Shown piece after piece: positions 17,895 through 26,114 of a stretch of 64,000 nucleotides of DNA. Position 1 is the first letter of the stretch. Each line of letters starts with the position of its first letter. The notes below the pieces were generated by a model. That model made no database searches. It was not told the origin of the DNA and worked only from the letters and a program-made list of their open reading frames with translations. The DNA comes from JAGLOK01 sp963675575 (GTDB lineage Bacteria; Bacillota; Clostridia; Christensenellales; UMGS416). Both the position numbers and the translations under genes were made by a program. Location of the stretch: positions 2,790,001-2,854,000 of the forward strand of contig OY776378.1 of the NCBI GenBank assembly GCA_963675575.1, read 5' to 3'.

Positions 17895-18101
17895 TTAGCA
17901 TTTCAAGCCACGCGCCTTTTGGATAGCTTTTGCCAACCTGCCGCCTGTGTTTGATGTAAAGTAGCAGGAATATATACCATTTGCATTTCTCACCGACCGA
18001 GTTGCCGTGTGCGGATACCCATCCTTATCTATCACGGCGACATACCCCTCGGCACAGGAATCAACCAGGGCGTTTGCTTTTTTTATTATGCTTACGTTCA
18101 T
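17895..18101 (-). pseudogene. Truncated pyridoxamine 5'-phosphate oxidase-like gene
   Basis: A 68-residue frame that starts like the next gene upstream (KKANALVDSCAEGYVAVIDKDGYPHTAT) but ends at half the family's usual length of about 140. In another frame of the same strand, the bases just before the AlkZ-like gene encode KSYPKGAWLEMLKYWKAND, which looks like a genuine protein end and overlaps that gene's start. The simplest reading is a deletion joining a PNPOx 5' half to the tail of a different gene, out of frame. Confidence 0.6.
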
Positions 18102-18532
18102 TATGCAGTCTCCTTAATATCATCAATAGCTAAGTCAATGTTCTCACCATTCATAAATATTCTTACGTTATTAACAGTAACTTTTATCAAACAATATAGT
18201 TCAAGAGTTGGGCTATCATAGTAATTTAACATCCATTCTTCCCACATATCCTCTTTTATCTGTGTATCAGTAATGACTTCTGCAGTTCCTGATGCAGTAA
18301 AATTAATCCTATCATTATAGTAACAAATTCCAGCTTTATTGTTATTATTGATACAGGCTACCTTTTTACTATCAAGACCTGTTGATATCCAAAATTCCTT
18401 TAATCCCGTATTCTTAAAAGCTAAAGTTGCAGAAACAAACGGATACCCATCCTCATCAACTAATCCGAGAGTAGACATTTTCATGTCTTGGTTAATTAGC
18501 TCGAGTGCTTTTTCTATCATTGCTTTCTTCAT
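18101..18532 (-). CDS. Pyridoxamine 5'-phosphate oxidase-like FMN-binding protein
   Basis: A 143-residue split-barrel protein of the PNPOx-like/general stress protein 26 type. MSTLGLVDEDGYPFVSA, WISTGLDSKKV and AGICYYNDRINFTASGTAEVI follow the family order. Such proteins bind flavin or F420-like cofactors, and few have known substrates. AAGGAGA precedes the ATG. The stop overlaps the start of the truncated paralogue, so these were tandem genes in one operon. The WYL regulator just upstream on the same strand may control it. Confidence 0.8.
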   Translation of the reverse strand: MKKAMIEKALELINQDMKMSTLGLVDEDGYPFVSATLAFKNTGLKEFWISTGLDSKKVACINNNNKAGICYYNDRINFTASGTAEVITDTQIKEDMWEEWMLNYYDSPTLELYCLIKVTVNNVRIFMNGENIDLAIDDIKETA

Positions 18533-18604
18533 AGATAATCTCCTTTAATTTCTATCTAATCATACCGCATCAAACACGCCACCTGTATGTCATGTTTATT
18601 AAAA

Positions 18605-19510
18605 TTAATTATATTTCTTCAAAATATTCTCCAACCTGCTTTTAATTTCGCTAGCCAAATCCTTTGGAGATGTTACTTGCGCTTTCTCCCCAAACCCCAA
18701 TATCCATGAAATGATAAATTCTCGATTGGTGTAACTGCTTTTTAAATAAAGATTCCCATCTTCCAGCTCTTTATAGCAGTTGGGTCCATAGTTTTCCACC
18801 AGCAAATATTTCACGCTGCTATCAAAAACTGCTTCAAATTCATTTTCATCCGTCAAGTGTGCATCAAAATCTTGACGCTCCTCTTGTACTTTCCGCTTTT
18901 CAAATTTATTATTAGTTATTTGCAGATCCCACAGTCTATTTAGCTTAAACATGCGAAAATCATTCTTATATGTGCAATAACCAAAGACATACCAGTCCGA
19001 CCATTTGAAAGTAATTATATACGGCTCTACTTCCTTTTCATATTGTCCCGCTTTGCCATAGTATGTGAATTTAATGGTGCGTTTTTCATTAATAGCCTGC
19101 TTTATCTTTTCAATCTTTTCAGTCAAGCTGCCTTTATAGTGTGACGCCAAATCAATTATAATGCTGTCATTAAGCCCTATCTGCGCCTTTTCATGTGGAG
19201 CAATCTTGCTAAGAAGCATATCAATATCTGTGCTTTTACTAACACTACCAAGCCCTTTTAGAGCCGCTATAATGTCTGATAATTCATTACTATTAAGAAG
19301 CTTCTTATCAAGCTTATAGCCTTCTTGAATAGATATCCCGCCATTTGCTCCTTGCTTTGTAACAATGGGTATTCCCGCCTTGCAAATATCTTCAATGTCT
19401 CGGTTTATCGTTCGCCGTGATACCTCAAACCTCTGCGCAAGCTGAGGTGCAGTAGCTTTTTCCTTTTGAGTTAATATATTAATAATGCCAAGCATTCTAT
19501 CAATCTTCAT
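18605..19510 (-). CDS. WYL-domain transcriptional regulator (HTH_11 type)
   Basis: A 301-residue YafY-like regulator. The N-terminal helix-turn-helix contains TAPQLAQRFEVSRRTINRDIEDI. A central WYL ligand domain includes YGKAGQYEKEVEPY, and the C-terminal WCX part ends with WILGFGEKAQVTSPKDL. WYL domains bind small ligands or nucleic acids. It lies 72 bases upstream of the PNPOx-like gene in the same direction and may regulate it; no convincing palindrome is visible at its own start. Confidence 0.88.
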   Translation of the reverse strand: MKIDRMLGIINILTQKEKATAPQLAQRFEVSRRTINRDIEDICKAGIPIVTKQGANGGISIQEGYKLDKKLLNSNELSDIIAALKGLGSVSKSTDIDMLLSKIAPHEKAQIGLNDSIIIDLASHYKGSLTEKIEKIKQAINEKRTIKFTYYGKAGQYEKEVEPYIITFKWSDWYVFGYCTYKNDFRMFKLNRLWDLQITNNKFEKRKVQEERQDFDAHLTDENEFEAVFDSSVKYLLVENYGPNCYKELEDGNLYLKSSYTNREFIISWILGFGEKAQVTSPKDLASEIKSRLENILKKYN

Positions 19511-19573
19511 TGCATGCCTTTCTTGTTATATTTAGCTTTTTAAAAATACAAAATCGCCTTATGTTTTGTTTTT

Positions 19574-20233
19574 TCACGGTAACTTTATAATACTCATTTT
19601 ATCTCTATCATAGTCTATAAACCCTTCAGCTTTCATCTTTGCAAGTTCGCGCGACAGTGACGTCCTTTGCACTCCCATCTTTTCAGCAAGTTTATTTTTC
19701 GGGATATTCAGCTTTATATTGCTTGTTCCTTGAAGTTTTTGCTGTGTGCGCAAATAAATGGTTATTTTTTCTCTTATCGATTTATTTATATTTGTTTTTA
19801 TTTTTCTGCTTAAAATTGACGTGTTATCCGATATTAGTTCCATAAAAGTCATCAGCAAACTTTTACTCGCATCAAATAGTTCTGTTAAAGTGTTTTTATT
19901 GAAGGAAACTATCGTGCTGTCTGATAGCGCGGTTATTGTCATCGGATAATATGGATGGGAAGAAAAAATAAGATTGCCGCCCAATATTCCATCTTTGTAG
20001 AAGTCTGTAATGTTAAGCAAGTTTCCCGCTTCATCTAGGCTGTCTATCACAACTTTGCCAGACAAAATCATCTCAATCTTATCGCATACTTCATCTTCAA
20101 AGTGGATAACGCTGCCCTTTTTATAGTTTTTCACTATAAATTTTCCATTCTCCAAGTAAGATTTTATTTCATCTTTTGGGAGTGACTTAAAAAGCTTGGA
20201 CTCTTCCATTAATTTAAAATATTTGTCCGACAT
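19574..20233 (-). CDS. Crp/Fnr-family transcriptional regulator
   Basis: A 219-residue protein with an N-terminal cyclic-nucleotide-binding-like beta barrel (GSVIHFEDEVCDKIEMILSG) and a C-terminal Crp-type HTH containing KNKLAEKMGVQRTSLSRELAKM. It lacks the N-terminal cysteine cluster of Fnr. It is divergent from the permease-ferredoxin operon, with a perfect Crp-type palindrome in the short shared region. It is therefore the obvious activator of that operon, and the site is close enough to its own start for autoregulation. Confidence 0.9.
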   Translation of the reverse strand: MSDKYFKLMEESKLFKSLPKDEIKSYLENGKFIVKNYKKGSVIHFEDEVCDKIEMILSGKVVIDSLDEAGNLLNITDFYKDGILGGNLIFSSHPYYPMTITALSDSTIVSFNKNTLTELFDASKSLLMTFMELISDNTSILSRKIKTNINKSIREKITIYLRTQQKLQGTSNIKLNIPKNKLAEKMGVQRTSLSRELAKMKAEGFIDYDRDKMSIIKLP

Positions 20234-20253
20234 CTATAAAACCTTTCAAAAGT

Positions 20254-20295
20254 GTTACCTTGGTAACTCTTTTAATCTCATTATATGTATATAAT
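20254..20295 (+). promoter_or_regulatory. Crp/Fnr operator and promoter of the permease-ferredoxin operon
   Basis: GTTACC-TT-GGTAAC (20254-20267) is a perfect inverted repeat. TATAAT lies at 20290-20295 with no recognisable -35 17 bases before it. If transcription starts seven bases after the -10 (about 20302), the palindrome centre is at -41.5. This is the class II activator position at which Crp/Fnr proteins replace a weak -35. Confidence 0.75.
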
Positions 20296-20332
20296 GACAC
20301 ACTATCAAGTAAAAAAACAGAGAGGGTATTTT

Positions 20333-20815
20333 ATGGATATTTTTGTGATTTGTTTTTGGGTAATAGCAGTCGTCTTGACAATTATATCAATTGTTAAAGA
20401 TCGTAAAAAGACTTTTGGGTCTATGAAAAAATCAAAGAAAATGATGGGCAGTATGATTGGGGAAATTATCGCGATTATATTTTTAATCGGTTTGATTTTG
20501 ACCATAATTCCACCAGAGTCCATCAAAAATGTTTTGGGCTCATCCAGCACTTTTATGTCAACCATTGTCGCGGCGGTCGTTGGCAGCATAACTTTAATCC
20601 CCGCTTTCGTAGCATTTCCGCTTGTCGGATCTTTTGTGGATGTGGGAGCGAGCATTGTGCCGGCGGTCGCCTTTTTGACAACTCTTACTATGGTCGGCAT
20701 CGTCACCTTCCCATTGGAAAAAAAAGAATTCGGGCTTAAATTTGCGTTAACCAGAAATATATTAAGCTTTATCTTCGCAATAGCGATAGCGTTGACTATG
20801 GGGGTAATATTATGA
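20333..20815 (+). CDS. Permease half 1 (DUF318/ArsP-like family)
   Basis: A 161-residue membrane protein with about five helices and a basic loop after the first (KDRKKTFGSMKKSKK). PPESIKNVLG, GSITLIPAFVAFPLVGSF and FPLEKKEFGLKFALTRN resemble half of the DUF318/ArsP permease fold. GAGAGGG fixes the start at this ATG rather than one 48 bases upstream. It overlaps the next gene by four bases (ATGA), so two coupled genes seem to encode one permease. The transported substrate is unknown. Confidence 0.8.
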   Translation: MDIFVICFWVIAVVLTIISIVKDRKKTFGSMKKSKKMMGSMIGEIIAIIFLIGLILTIIPPESIKNVLGSSSTFMSTIVAAVVGSITLIPAFVAFPLVGSFVDVGASIVPAVAFLTTLTMVGIVTFPLEKKEFGLKFALTRNILSFIFAIAIALTMGVIL

Positions 20816-21534
20816 TGATTATCGATAAACTTAAAAAGAATAAGCTGCTGGTTTTAGTCTTTTTGATATATGTGGGAATGTTTATTTTTATCCCTGATAA
20901 AGCCATTAAATCTATAAGCAACAGTGCCTATTATCTGTTGGAAATGCTTCAGGTATTACCTGTGATATTTTTGCTGACAGTCCTTATCGACGCATGGATA
21001 CCCAAGGAACTTATCATAAAAAGATTGGGCGATAAATCAGGGTTTTTGGGAAATATTTTTTCAATTCTATTGGGCAGTCTGTCGGCAGGGCCCATCTACG
21101 CAGCTTTTCCTTTAAGCAAAATGCTGCTCAAAAAAGGCGCAAGTGTAACCAATATCGTAATAATATTAAGCTCGTGGGCGGTAATCAAAGTGCCTATGCT
21201 GCTAAACGAAGCGAAATTTTTGGGCGTGGAGTTCATGGCACTCAGATGGGCGCTTACAGTTATCGCGATTCTTGTTATGAGCTATATAATCGCACTTATT
21301 GTTAAAAAGAAAGATTTGCCTAAGAGCGATACAAAAGCAGGCGCAAGTGTGGCATTAAAAGTTAACGAGGAATATTGCATCGGCTGCGGTATATGCACAA
21401 AACTTTCTCCAAAATATTTTGAAATGAATAATAATAAAGCAATAATTAAAGCAATAGATATTGTTAAAGATGACATCAAGATTATTGAATCATCCATAAA
21501 TAAATGCCCCTCGAATGCGATAAGTTTTTCTTAA
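20812..21534 (+). CDS. Permease half 2 fused to a C-terminal single-cluster ferredoxin
   Basis: A 240-residue protein. The first 165 residues contain about five helices with LGSLSAGPIYAAFPLSKMLLKKG, the counterpart of the motif in the first half. A short linker leads to a ferredoxin domain: EYCIGCGICTKLSPKYF plus KCPSNAI, that is C-x2-C-x2-C and a distant Cys-Pro, a single [4Fe-4S] site. The domain should face the cytoplasm. A permease with its own ferredoxin suggests redox-gated transport or electron delivery to a membrane reaction. Confidence 0.82.
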   Translation: MMIIDKLKKNKLLVLVFLIYVGMFIFIPDKAIKSISNSAYYLLEMLQVLPVIFLLTVLIDAWIPKELIIKRLGDKSGFLGNIFSILLGSLSAGPIYAAFPLSKMLLKKGASVTNIVIILSSWAVIKVPMLLNEAKFLGVEFMALRWALTVIAILVMSYIIALIVKKKDLPKSDTKAGASVALKVNEEYCIGCGICTKLSPKYFEMNNNKAIIKAIDIVKDDIKIIESSINKCPSNAISFS

Positions 21535-21551
21535 ATTATAATACTATTGAT

Positions 21552-21583
21552 AAAAGGCAATTAAATAAATGAATTGCCTTTTC
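21552..21583. terminator. Intrinsic terminator after the permease operon
   Basis: AAAAGGCAATT and AATTGCCTTTT form an 11-bp stem with a nine-base loop, followed by a T-rich stretch on the plus strand and an equivalent on the minus strand. It can also serve the convergent nitroreductase gene. Confidence 0.8.
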
Positions 21584-21607
21584 TTATGCGCTAAATTAAT
21601 TTACTAA

Positions 21608-22132
21608 TTATTTCTTATATCCGTTAAACCATGCTCTTTCATCGAAGGGCTTTTTTTCTTTTTGCTCATTTGTTTCTTTGGGCGCTCCCAGCGGCAGCAC
21701 TACGCTCACATCAAGTCCGTCAGTCACACCCAAAATCTTAGCTATCCGCTCGGCTTTCTGATCGCGGCGAAGTGCCCCGTCAATCCACACGCTGGCGTAT
21801 CCCATAGCTGTTATTGCAAGAAGCATGTTTTCTACAGCCGCCGAGTAATCTTCTTTAGCAAAGCTCGTTCCGCTGCTGTTTGGCTCTGGGTTTGCAATGG
21901 CTACAATGACCGCCGCCGCTGTTTGCATTGCGCTGCTCGATACTATTTCCCTGAGCTTCTCCAGAATTTCTTCATTATCTACTATGACAAAAGAAGTTGT
22001 CTGTCCATTGCGCCCGGAAGGGGCCTGAATGCCCGCCTGCACGATTTTCTTTAGATCCTCCTGAGGTATTTTCTTGTCCTCGAATTCTCCTCTGTAGCTG
22101 TGCCTTTTATTTATTGCTTCAAATATATCCAT
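21608..22132 (-). CDS. Nitroreductase-family FMN oxidoreductase
   Basis: A 174-residue protein with INKRHSYRGEFEDKKI at the FMN-binding N-terminus, QAPSGRNGQT, and the late GYASVWIDGALR and VLPLGAPKE blocks. It is a compact nitroreductase with the usual dimeric FMN fold. It would use NAD(P)H to reduce nitro, quinone or flavin-type substrates in the cytoplasm. It appears to be a single gene. Confidence 0.88.
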   Translation of the reverse strand: MDIFEAINKRHSYRGEFEDKKIPQEDLKKIVQAGIQAPSGRNGQTTSFVIVDNEEILEKLREIVSSSAMQTAAAVIVAIANPEPNSSGTSFAKEDYSAAVENMLLAITAMGYASVWIDGALRRDQKAERIAKILGVTDGLDVSVVLPLGAPKETNEQKEKKPFDERAWFNGYKK

Positions 22133-22244
22133 AAATTATACCTTTCATGTTACTTGTTTTATATTATAAAATAAGCAGCATCTTTATTCAATGCCGCTTA
22201 AGTGGTTTATTATTCAATTGAATTTTCTTTTATTTAAAATAAAA

Positions 22245-22505
22245 TTACTTTGCCCACCTTTTGAGGTTCGGAAACATTTTCATCATTTCGCTTCTTGCGG
22301 TTTCGGCATCGGGATACACGCCATTATCCAAGCAGGGTTTTACGCAAAATTCAATCATTTCCTCCATTGTGGAATCAGATGTGAACTTCCCGTTTTGATA
22401 GCAGTATGTACAGTATCCTTCGTTTTTATCTCCATCTTTGTTTGTTCCAAACATCTTATCAGTTGTCATTGGCATTGAGCAGCTTTGGCATATTTTCATT
22501 TCCAT
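22245..22505 (-). CDS. Zinc-ribbon domain protein
   Basis: An 86-residue protein starting MEMKICQSCSMPM, with a second pair in YCTYCYQNG: four cysteines forming a zinc ribbon (putative zinc ribbon family, often found with regulators). The rest is an acidic helical tail ending FPNLKRWAK. GGAGATG precedes the ATG. An operator shared with the adjacent WYL gene sits 46 bases before its start, so it is probably that regulator's target. Function unknown. Confidence 0.8.
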   Translation of the reverse strand: MEMKICQSCSMPMTTDKMFGTNKDGDKNEGYCTYCYQNGKFTSDSTMEEMIEFCVKPCLDNGVYPDAETARSEMMKMFPNLKRWAK

Positions 22506-22550
22506 TTTTTCATCTCCTAAATAATTTGATAGATAAATGTTAACAAATAT

Positions 22551-22574
22551 AATATGACAACTCTATGTCTTATT
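22551..22574 (-). promoter_or_regulatory. WYL operator, copy upstream of the zinc-ribbon gene
   Basis: AATATGAC-N8-GTCTTATT, a palindrome with one mismatch, nearly identical to the perfect site at 23503-23526. On the minus strand its right half overlaps TTGTCA, a possible -35 followed 17 bases later by TTTATC. It also overlaps the last codons of the WYL gene. Confidence 0.65.
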
Positions 22575-23483
22575 ATTATAGGTTTCTAAAATGTTTTTTA
22601 GTCGTGCCGCTATCTCTCGCCTTATAAAATCAGGCTCCAGCACCTCCACATTGTCCCCGTACGATAAGATATGAGAATACACCCATTCGTCCATGGGGAA
22701 TGTCGCGCTCACAAGATAGCTTCCATCTTCTTGCTGCTCAATGCTTTCTTGTCCATACCAGTCATACAAAAGATATGCGGCCTGTGGCTTGAATTTCATC
22801 TTAATATTAACGGTCTCAATTTTCGAGTTTTTTTCTTTTGGTTCGGTTTGCATTTCAATATATTTATCTCTTTGAAACCGTTCGTCTGAAAGTACGATTT
22901 CACGCATTCTGGTTATTTTGAATATGCGGACATCTTTTTTGTCCGAACAATAGGCGCTGACATACCAAGAACGCGCTTTAAAATGTAGTTTAAGCGGAGC
23001 GAGAGTACGTAGCGTGTGTTTTCCATAAGAGTTGAAATATGAAAGAGAAATCCATCTTCTGTCCAATATAGCCGTTTTTATTTTCTCGAAAGAATCATCC
23101 AGATTTTTATTTGTGTCCCACTCTGTAAAATCTATTTCCACCCAATCATCGGTTTTATGGTTGCTAAATATTGCTGAAAATTTATTCATCACATCTTCAA
23201 CGCCTTTGTAGCCTGTGGCGTTTAGCGCACCAATTGACATCATGATGCTTTCGACATCCTTGTCGTTTAGCATTGTGTTTTCCAGCTTATAGCCTTCCAC
23301 AAGAGATATTCCGCCACCGCGCCCTTTTTTCATATAGATTGGAACACCCGCTACAGACAATACGTCAATATCTCGGTATATCGTGCGCGTAGATACATCG
23401 AATCGCTCGGCCAGCGCTTTTGCGGATACCGTATCTTTGGCAAGCAGAGCGGCTACAATGTTAAATAATCTTTCTGTCCTCAT
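22563..23483 (-). CDS. WYL-domain transcriptional regulator (YafY-like)
   Basis: An approximately 306-residue regulator with HTH residues SAKALAERFDVSTRTIYRDIDVL, a GRGGGISLVEGYKL wing, and a WYL domain (RRWISLSYFNSYGKHTLRTLAPLKL). I place the start at MRTERLF, the conserved beginning of the family; six further in-frame codons lie upstream. There is no Shine-Dalgarno, and TACAAT lies only six bases before this ATG, so a leaderless transcript is possible. A perfect palindrome just upstream suggests autoregulation. Confidence 0.88.
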   Translation of the reverse strand: MRTERLFNIVAALLAKDTVSAKALAERFDVSTRTIYRDIDVLSVAGVPIYMKKGRGGGISLVEGYKLENTMLNDKDVESIMMSIGALNATGYKGVEDVMNKFSAIFSNHKTDDWVEIDFTEWDTNKNLDDSFEKIKTAILDRRWISLSYFNSYGKHTLRTLAPLKLHFKARSWYVSAYCSDKKDVRIFKITRMREIVLSDERFQRDKYIEMQTEPKEKNSKIETVNIKMKFKPQAAYLLYDWYGQESIEQQEDGSYLVSATFPMDEWVYSHILSYGDNVEVLEPDFIRREIAARLKNILETYNNKT

Positions 23484-23502
23484 AAAATAATTGTACCACA
23501 CT

Positions 23503-23526
23503 AATATGACAAGCTATAGTCATATT
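23503..23526 (-). promoter_or_regulatory. WYL operator, copy upstream of the regulator gene
   Basis: AATATGAC-N8-GTCATATT, perfect eight-base arms, 20 bases upstream of the WYL start. The matching near-copy before the zinc-ribbon gene supports a real binding site recognised by this regulator. Confidence 0.7.
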
Positions 23527-23528
23527 AA

Positions 23529-23555
23529 AAAACATCCGGGTTAGCCGGATGTTTT
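23529..23555 (-). terminator. Intrinsic terminator of the lipoprotein gene
   Basis: AAACATCCGG and CCGGATGTTT form a perfect ten-base stem with a five-base loop. On the minus strand it is followed by a T run, 30 bases after the lipoprotein stop. Confidence 0.85.
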
Positions 23556-23583
23556 ATTTTAATCAAATATAATATTTCCTCTT

Positions 23584-24411
23584 TTATTCTCGGGTAAATT
23601 CCGAGTATGTATAAACGTCATAACGCTCAACCGTTACAGCTCCCTCTTCGTGGGTGGCGATTTCAAACTGCCATGACTGATCTTTATAGCCCGTGCCGCT
23701 TGACGTCTCGCCTAAATCGACATTCGCAAAAGTTAAATTGTCACTTTCAGCATCCAAGTAGATTAAGCAGTTAAATGTTCCGTCACTCTCCATCGCCATA
23801 AGCATATTGTACCATTTATCCGCCTCAAGCTTTAAATCCCCTTCAAATGAGAAAGGATTGTTTTCAGTGTAGGTAAACACCAGAGGCGCTCCTTCGTCTC
23901 CAAAATATACACCAAAATCATTATCCCCCAAAAAAGAAAAATAAATTCCTGTTGTGGTTGTTTTAAATCTTATAAATACCGCTTGTCCGCTTAATGAAGC
24001 TACGCCTTCAAATTCATCAAGATGAGTAACGAGTGGAAGATGCTCATTCGTATTTGGTTCAAATGTGAATTCATATCCGCCGTCTCCCATTTGCTTTTTG
24101 CCTATGTCTCCAAATTCGCCGCCTTTGTTTGCGTTCATGTCCTGGGTGTTTTCCATGAATATCAGCTCGCCGTCACCAAGAAGCGTTAAGATAAACTCAA
24201 TATCCTTGTAAATCTTAATTTCTTCGGGTTCCGTTTCCGCGGTCGGTGTTGTCTCAATTGCCGCCGTCGCCGTCGGCTTTGCCTCTTGGGTGGATGCGCT
24301 TATTTCAGATTTTTCTGTTTCTTTCGCAGTAGACGTTTCGCTTTTTGAGCAACCAAAAAAGCCCGCTATCATAAGAAACATAATGGAAACTATCAATATT
24401 TTTTTATTCAT
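23584..24411 (-). CDS. Predicted lipoprotein with a beta-sandwich-like C-terminal domain
   Basis: About 275 residues. The signal ends in AGFFGCSKS, a lipobox-like site. A Thr/Glu-rich linker (about residues 24-65) is followed by a domain rich in beta strands, with GGYEFTFEPN, FIRFKTTTTGIYFSFLG and DQSWQFEIATHEEGAVTVERYDVY. This is the general look of concanavalin-like domains, but I do not recognise a named family. The ATG is chosen over an upstream TTG because AAGGGAA is correctly spaced only for it. Probably surface exposed. Confidence 0.65.
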   Translation of the reverse strand: MNKKILIVSIMFLMIAGFFGCSKSETSTAKETEKSEISASTQEAKPTATAAIETTPTAETEPEEIKIYKDIEFILTLLGDGELIFMENTQDMNANKGGEFGDIGKKQMGDGGYEFTFEPNTNEHLPLVTHLDEFEGVASLSGQAVFIRFKTTTTGIYFSFLGDNDFGVYFGDEGAPLVFTYTENNPFSFEGDLKLEADKWYNMLMAMESDGTFNCLIYLDAESDNLTFANVDLGETSSGTGYKDQSWQFEIATHEEGAVTVERYDVYTYSEFTRE

Positions 24412-24489
24412 AATCAATTCCCTTTTAAAATAATTTTTCAGGATATTTAATTAAATAAAAGCATAGATAAGAAGAAGTTCCAGTACTCT

Positions 24490-24969
24490 TTAATCCGCCA
24501 AAAGCTTTTCTATATCTTTTTTCAACTTTTGGGGTTTTGTATTTGGCGAATATCTTGAAATAACATTGCCTTTTTTATCAATTAGGAATTTTGTGAAATT
24601 CCACTTTATGTCTTTGCCCAGCAAAGAACCTTTTTGGCTTTTCAAATAGGTAAACAAAACCGCTTCATTGTCGCCGTTAACATCAATTTTCGCAAACTGC
24701 GGAAATTTGGTATTGTAATTGAGAGCACAAAAATTTTTAATTTCTTCATCGCTTTCCGGCGCTTGGTTTGCAAATTGGTTGCACGGAAAATCTAAAATCT
24801 CAAAACCGCTTTCATTATATTGTTCATATAAGCTCTGCAGCCCCTCATATTGAGGGGTAAATCCGCACTTGGTTGCGGTATTGACAATCAGCACTACCTT
24901 GCCTTCATATTCTCTTAGTGAAACTTCGCCTGAGTTTATAGCTTTTACTTTTATATCATATAAATTCAT
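24490..24969 (-). CDS. Glutathione peroxidase family thiol peroxidase (Cys type)
   Basis: About 159 residues. NTATKCGFTPQYEGL carries the peroxidatic cysteine in place of selenocysteine, followed by LDFPCNQFANQAP with the second cysteine region, and WNFTKFLIDKKG near the end. Cys-type family members usually use thioredoxin rather than glutathione and detoxify hydroperoxides. The start at MNLYD is preferred because GGAAGTGA stands seven bases before it. The gene stands alone. Confidence 0.9.
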   Translation of the reverse strand: MNLYDIKVKAINSGEVSLREYEGKVVLIVNTATKCGFTPQYEGLQSLYEQYNESGFEILDFPCNQFANQAPESDEEIKNFCALNYNTKFPQFAKIDVNGDNEAVLFTYLKSQKGSLLGKDIKWNFTKFLIDKKGNVISRYSPNTKPQKLKKDIEKLLAD

Positions 24970-25018
24970 AATTTTCACTTCCATTATTGTAATATTTTTA
25001 TTATATCATAAATTCACA

Positions 25019-25048
25019 AAAAAAAACGAGTCAAAAAATTTGACCCGC
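25019..25048 (-). terminator. Intrinsic terminator of the AraC-family gene
   Basis: On the minus strand CGGGTCAAA and TTTGACTCG pair (one G-T wobble) around a three-base loop and are followed by a run of about ten T residues, 17 bases after the AraC stop. Confidence 0.75.
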
Positions 25049-25064
25049 TTTCTATCAAGAAAAC

Positions 25065-25970
25065 TTAAACTTCAATTATTCTCCTCATAAACGCCTGCCC
25101 GTATTTTTCAACATCATGCCTTTGATATGTAGGATATCTGTCGTCGAATTCAAATCCGTGTTCTTTAGGATCCCAGGATTCCTCAATTTCGCACAAAGCT
25201 TTAAACACCGAAGGATCCATTGTGTCAAAATCATATGGGGGGTGATGGAAAACCACATATTTTCCTTCAGGCACAACGAAATTTTCAAAGAATTCAGGAA
25301 TTTCCCCTTTATAGTCCACAGGCAGTTCTACTCCGTAAATATATCCTCTTTTTCCATTTTCGTAAAACCAGCCGCCTACATGACCGTTGTAACCATCCTT
25401 TCCGGTTATACTGTTTATCAGCCCGCAAACGGTGTCACAATCCTGCCCGAGTATCTTTTCCTGTTCTTCCCAAAACTCGAAATAGCCATCGGCGTTTATG
25501 TTTTTGACTCCAATAAATCTATGCTCGGGTAGCACCTGAATGGCCACTGTTATGTCGCTTTTTACGTCTTTCATAATTTTCAATTCTCCTAATCCAAGAT
25601 AGTAAGGGTTGTAGGTGTTGCGTTTGATGAGAAGTGGCAAAGGTTTTGGCATTTTTCTGTATGCTCGCGGTGTCATCCCAAATGCCTTTGCAAAAGAACG
25701 TGTAAACGCTTCCTGAGAGGAAAATCCATACTTTAGCGCGATGTCCAATATACGCATATCGGTGCTTCGCAAATCCAGTACAGACTGGCTTACCTTCCTC
25801 ATTCGGATATATTCACGAAGCGTAAGCCCAGTAAGCTTGTGAAATTTCTTTGTAGCGTAATAAGGCGAGTAGTTGACCTTATGCGCGATGCGCTCAAGAG
25901 ACGGCGTCTCGCATAAGTCTTCTTCCACCAAATCTATCATCTTCTGGACACTTTTTTCCCATTCATACAT
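25065..25970 (-). CDS. AraC-family regulator with C-terminal GyrI-like effector domain
   Basis: About 301 residues. Two AraC helix-turn-helix motifs fill the first 110 residues (SLERIAHKVNYSPYYATKKFHKLTG and ILDIALKYGFSSQEAFTRSFAKAFG). The rest resembles a GyrI-like small-molecule-binding domain, ending WDPKEHGFEFDDRYPTYQRHDVEKYG. Such proteins usually respond to drugs or lipophilic compounds. The start at MYEWEKS is chosen with GGGAGG upstream; a longer frame exists. It is divergent from the TrkA-C membrane protein. Confidence 0.85.
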   Translation of the reverse strand: MYEWEKSVQKMIDLVEEDLCETPSLERIAHKVNYSPYYATKKFHKLTGLTLREYIRMRKVSQSVLDLRSTDMRILDIALKYGFSSQEAFTRSFAKAFGMTPRAYRKMPKPLPLLIKRNTYNPYYLGLGELKIMKDVKSDITVAIQVLPEHRFIGVKNINADGYFEFWEEQEKILGQDCDTVCGLINSITGKDGYNGHVGGWFYENGKRGYIYGVELPVDYKGEIPEFFENFVVPEGKYVVFHHPPYDFDTMDPSVFKALCEIEESWDPKEHGFEFDDRYPTYQRHDVEKYGQAFMRRIIEV

Positions 25971-26114
25971 ATAAACGCATTGCCTCCCTTCCACAATCAT
26001 TCTAGCAAAATCACTGCTAAGTTATTTGACTTGGGTTGCACAAAAATTATAGCACAATATAATTTAGTGTATAATAAGAAAGTGTGATGTATAATATTTA
26101 GAGGAGGATATTAA

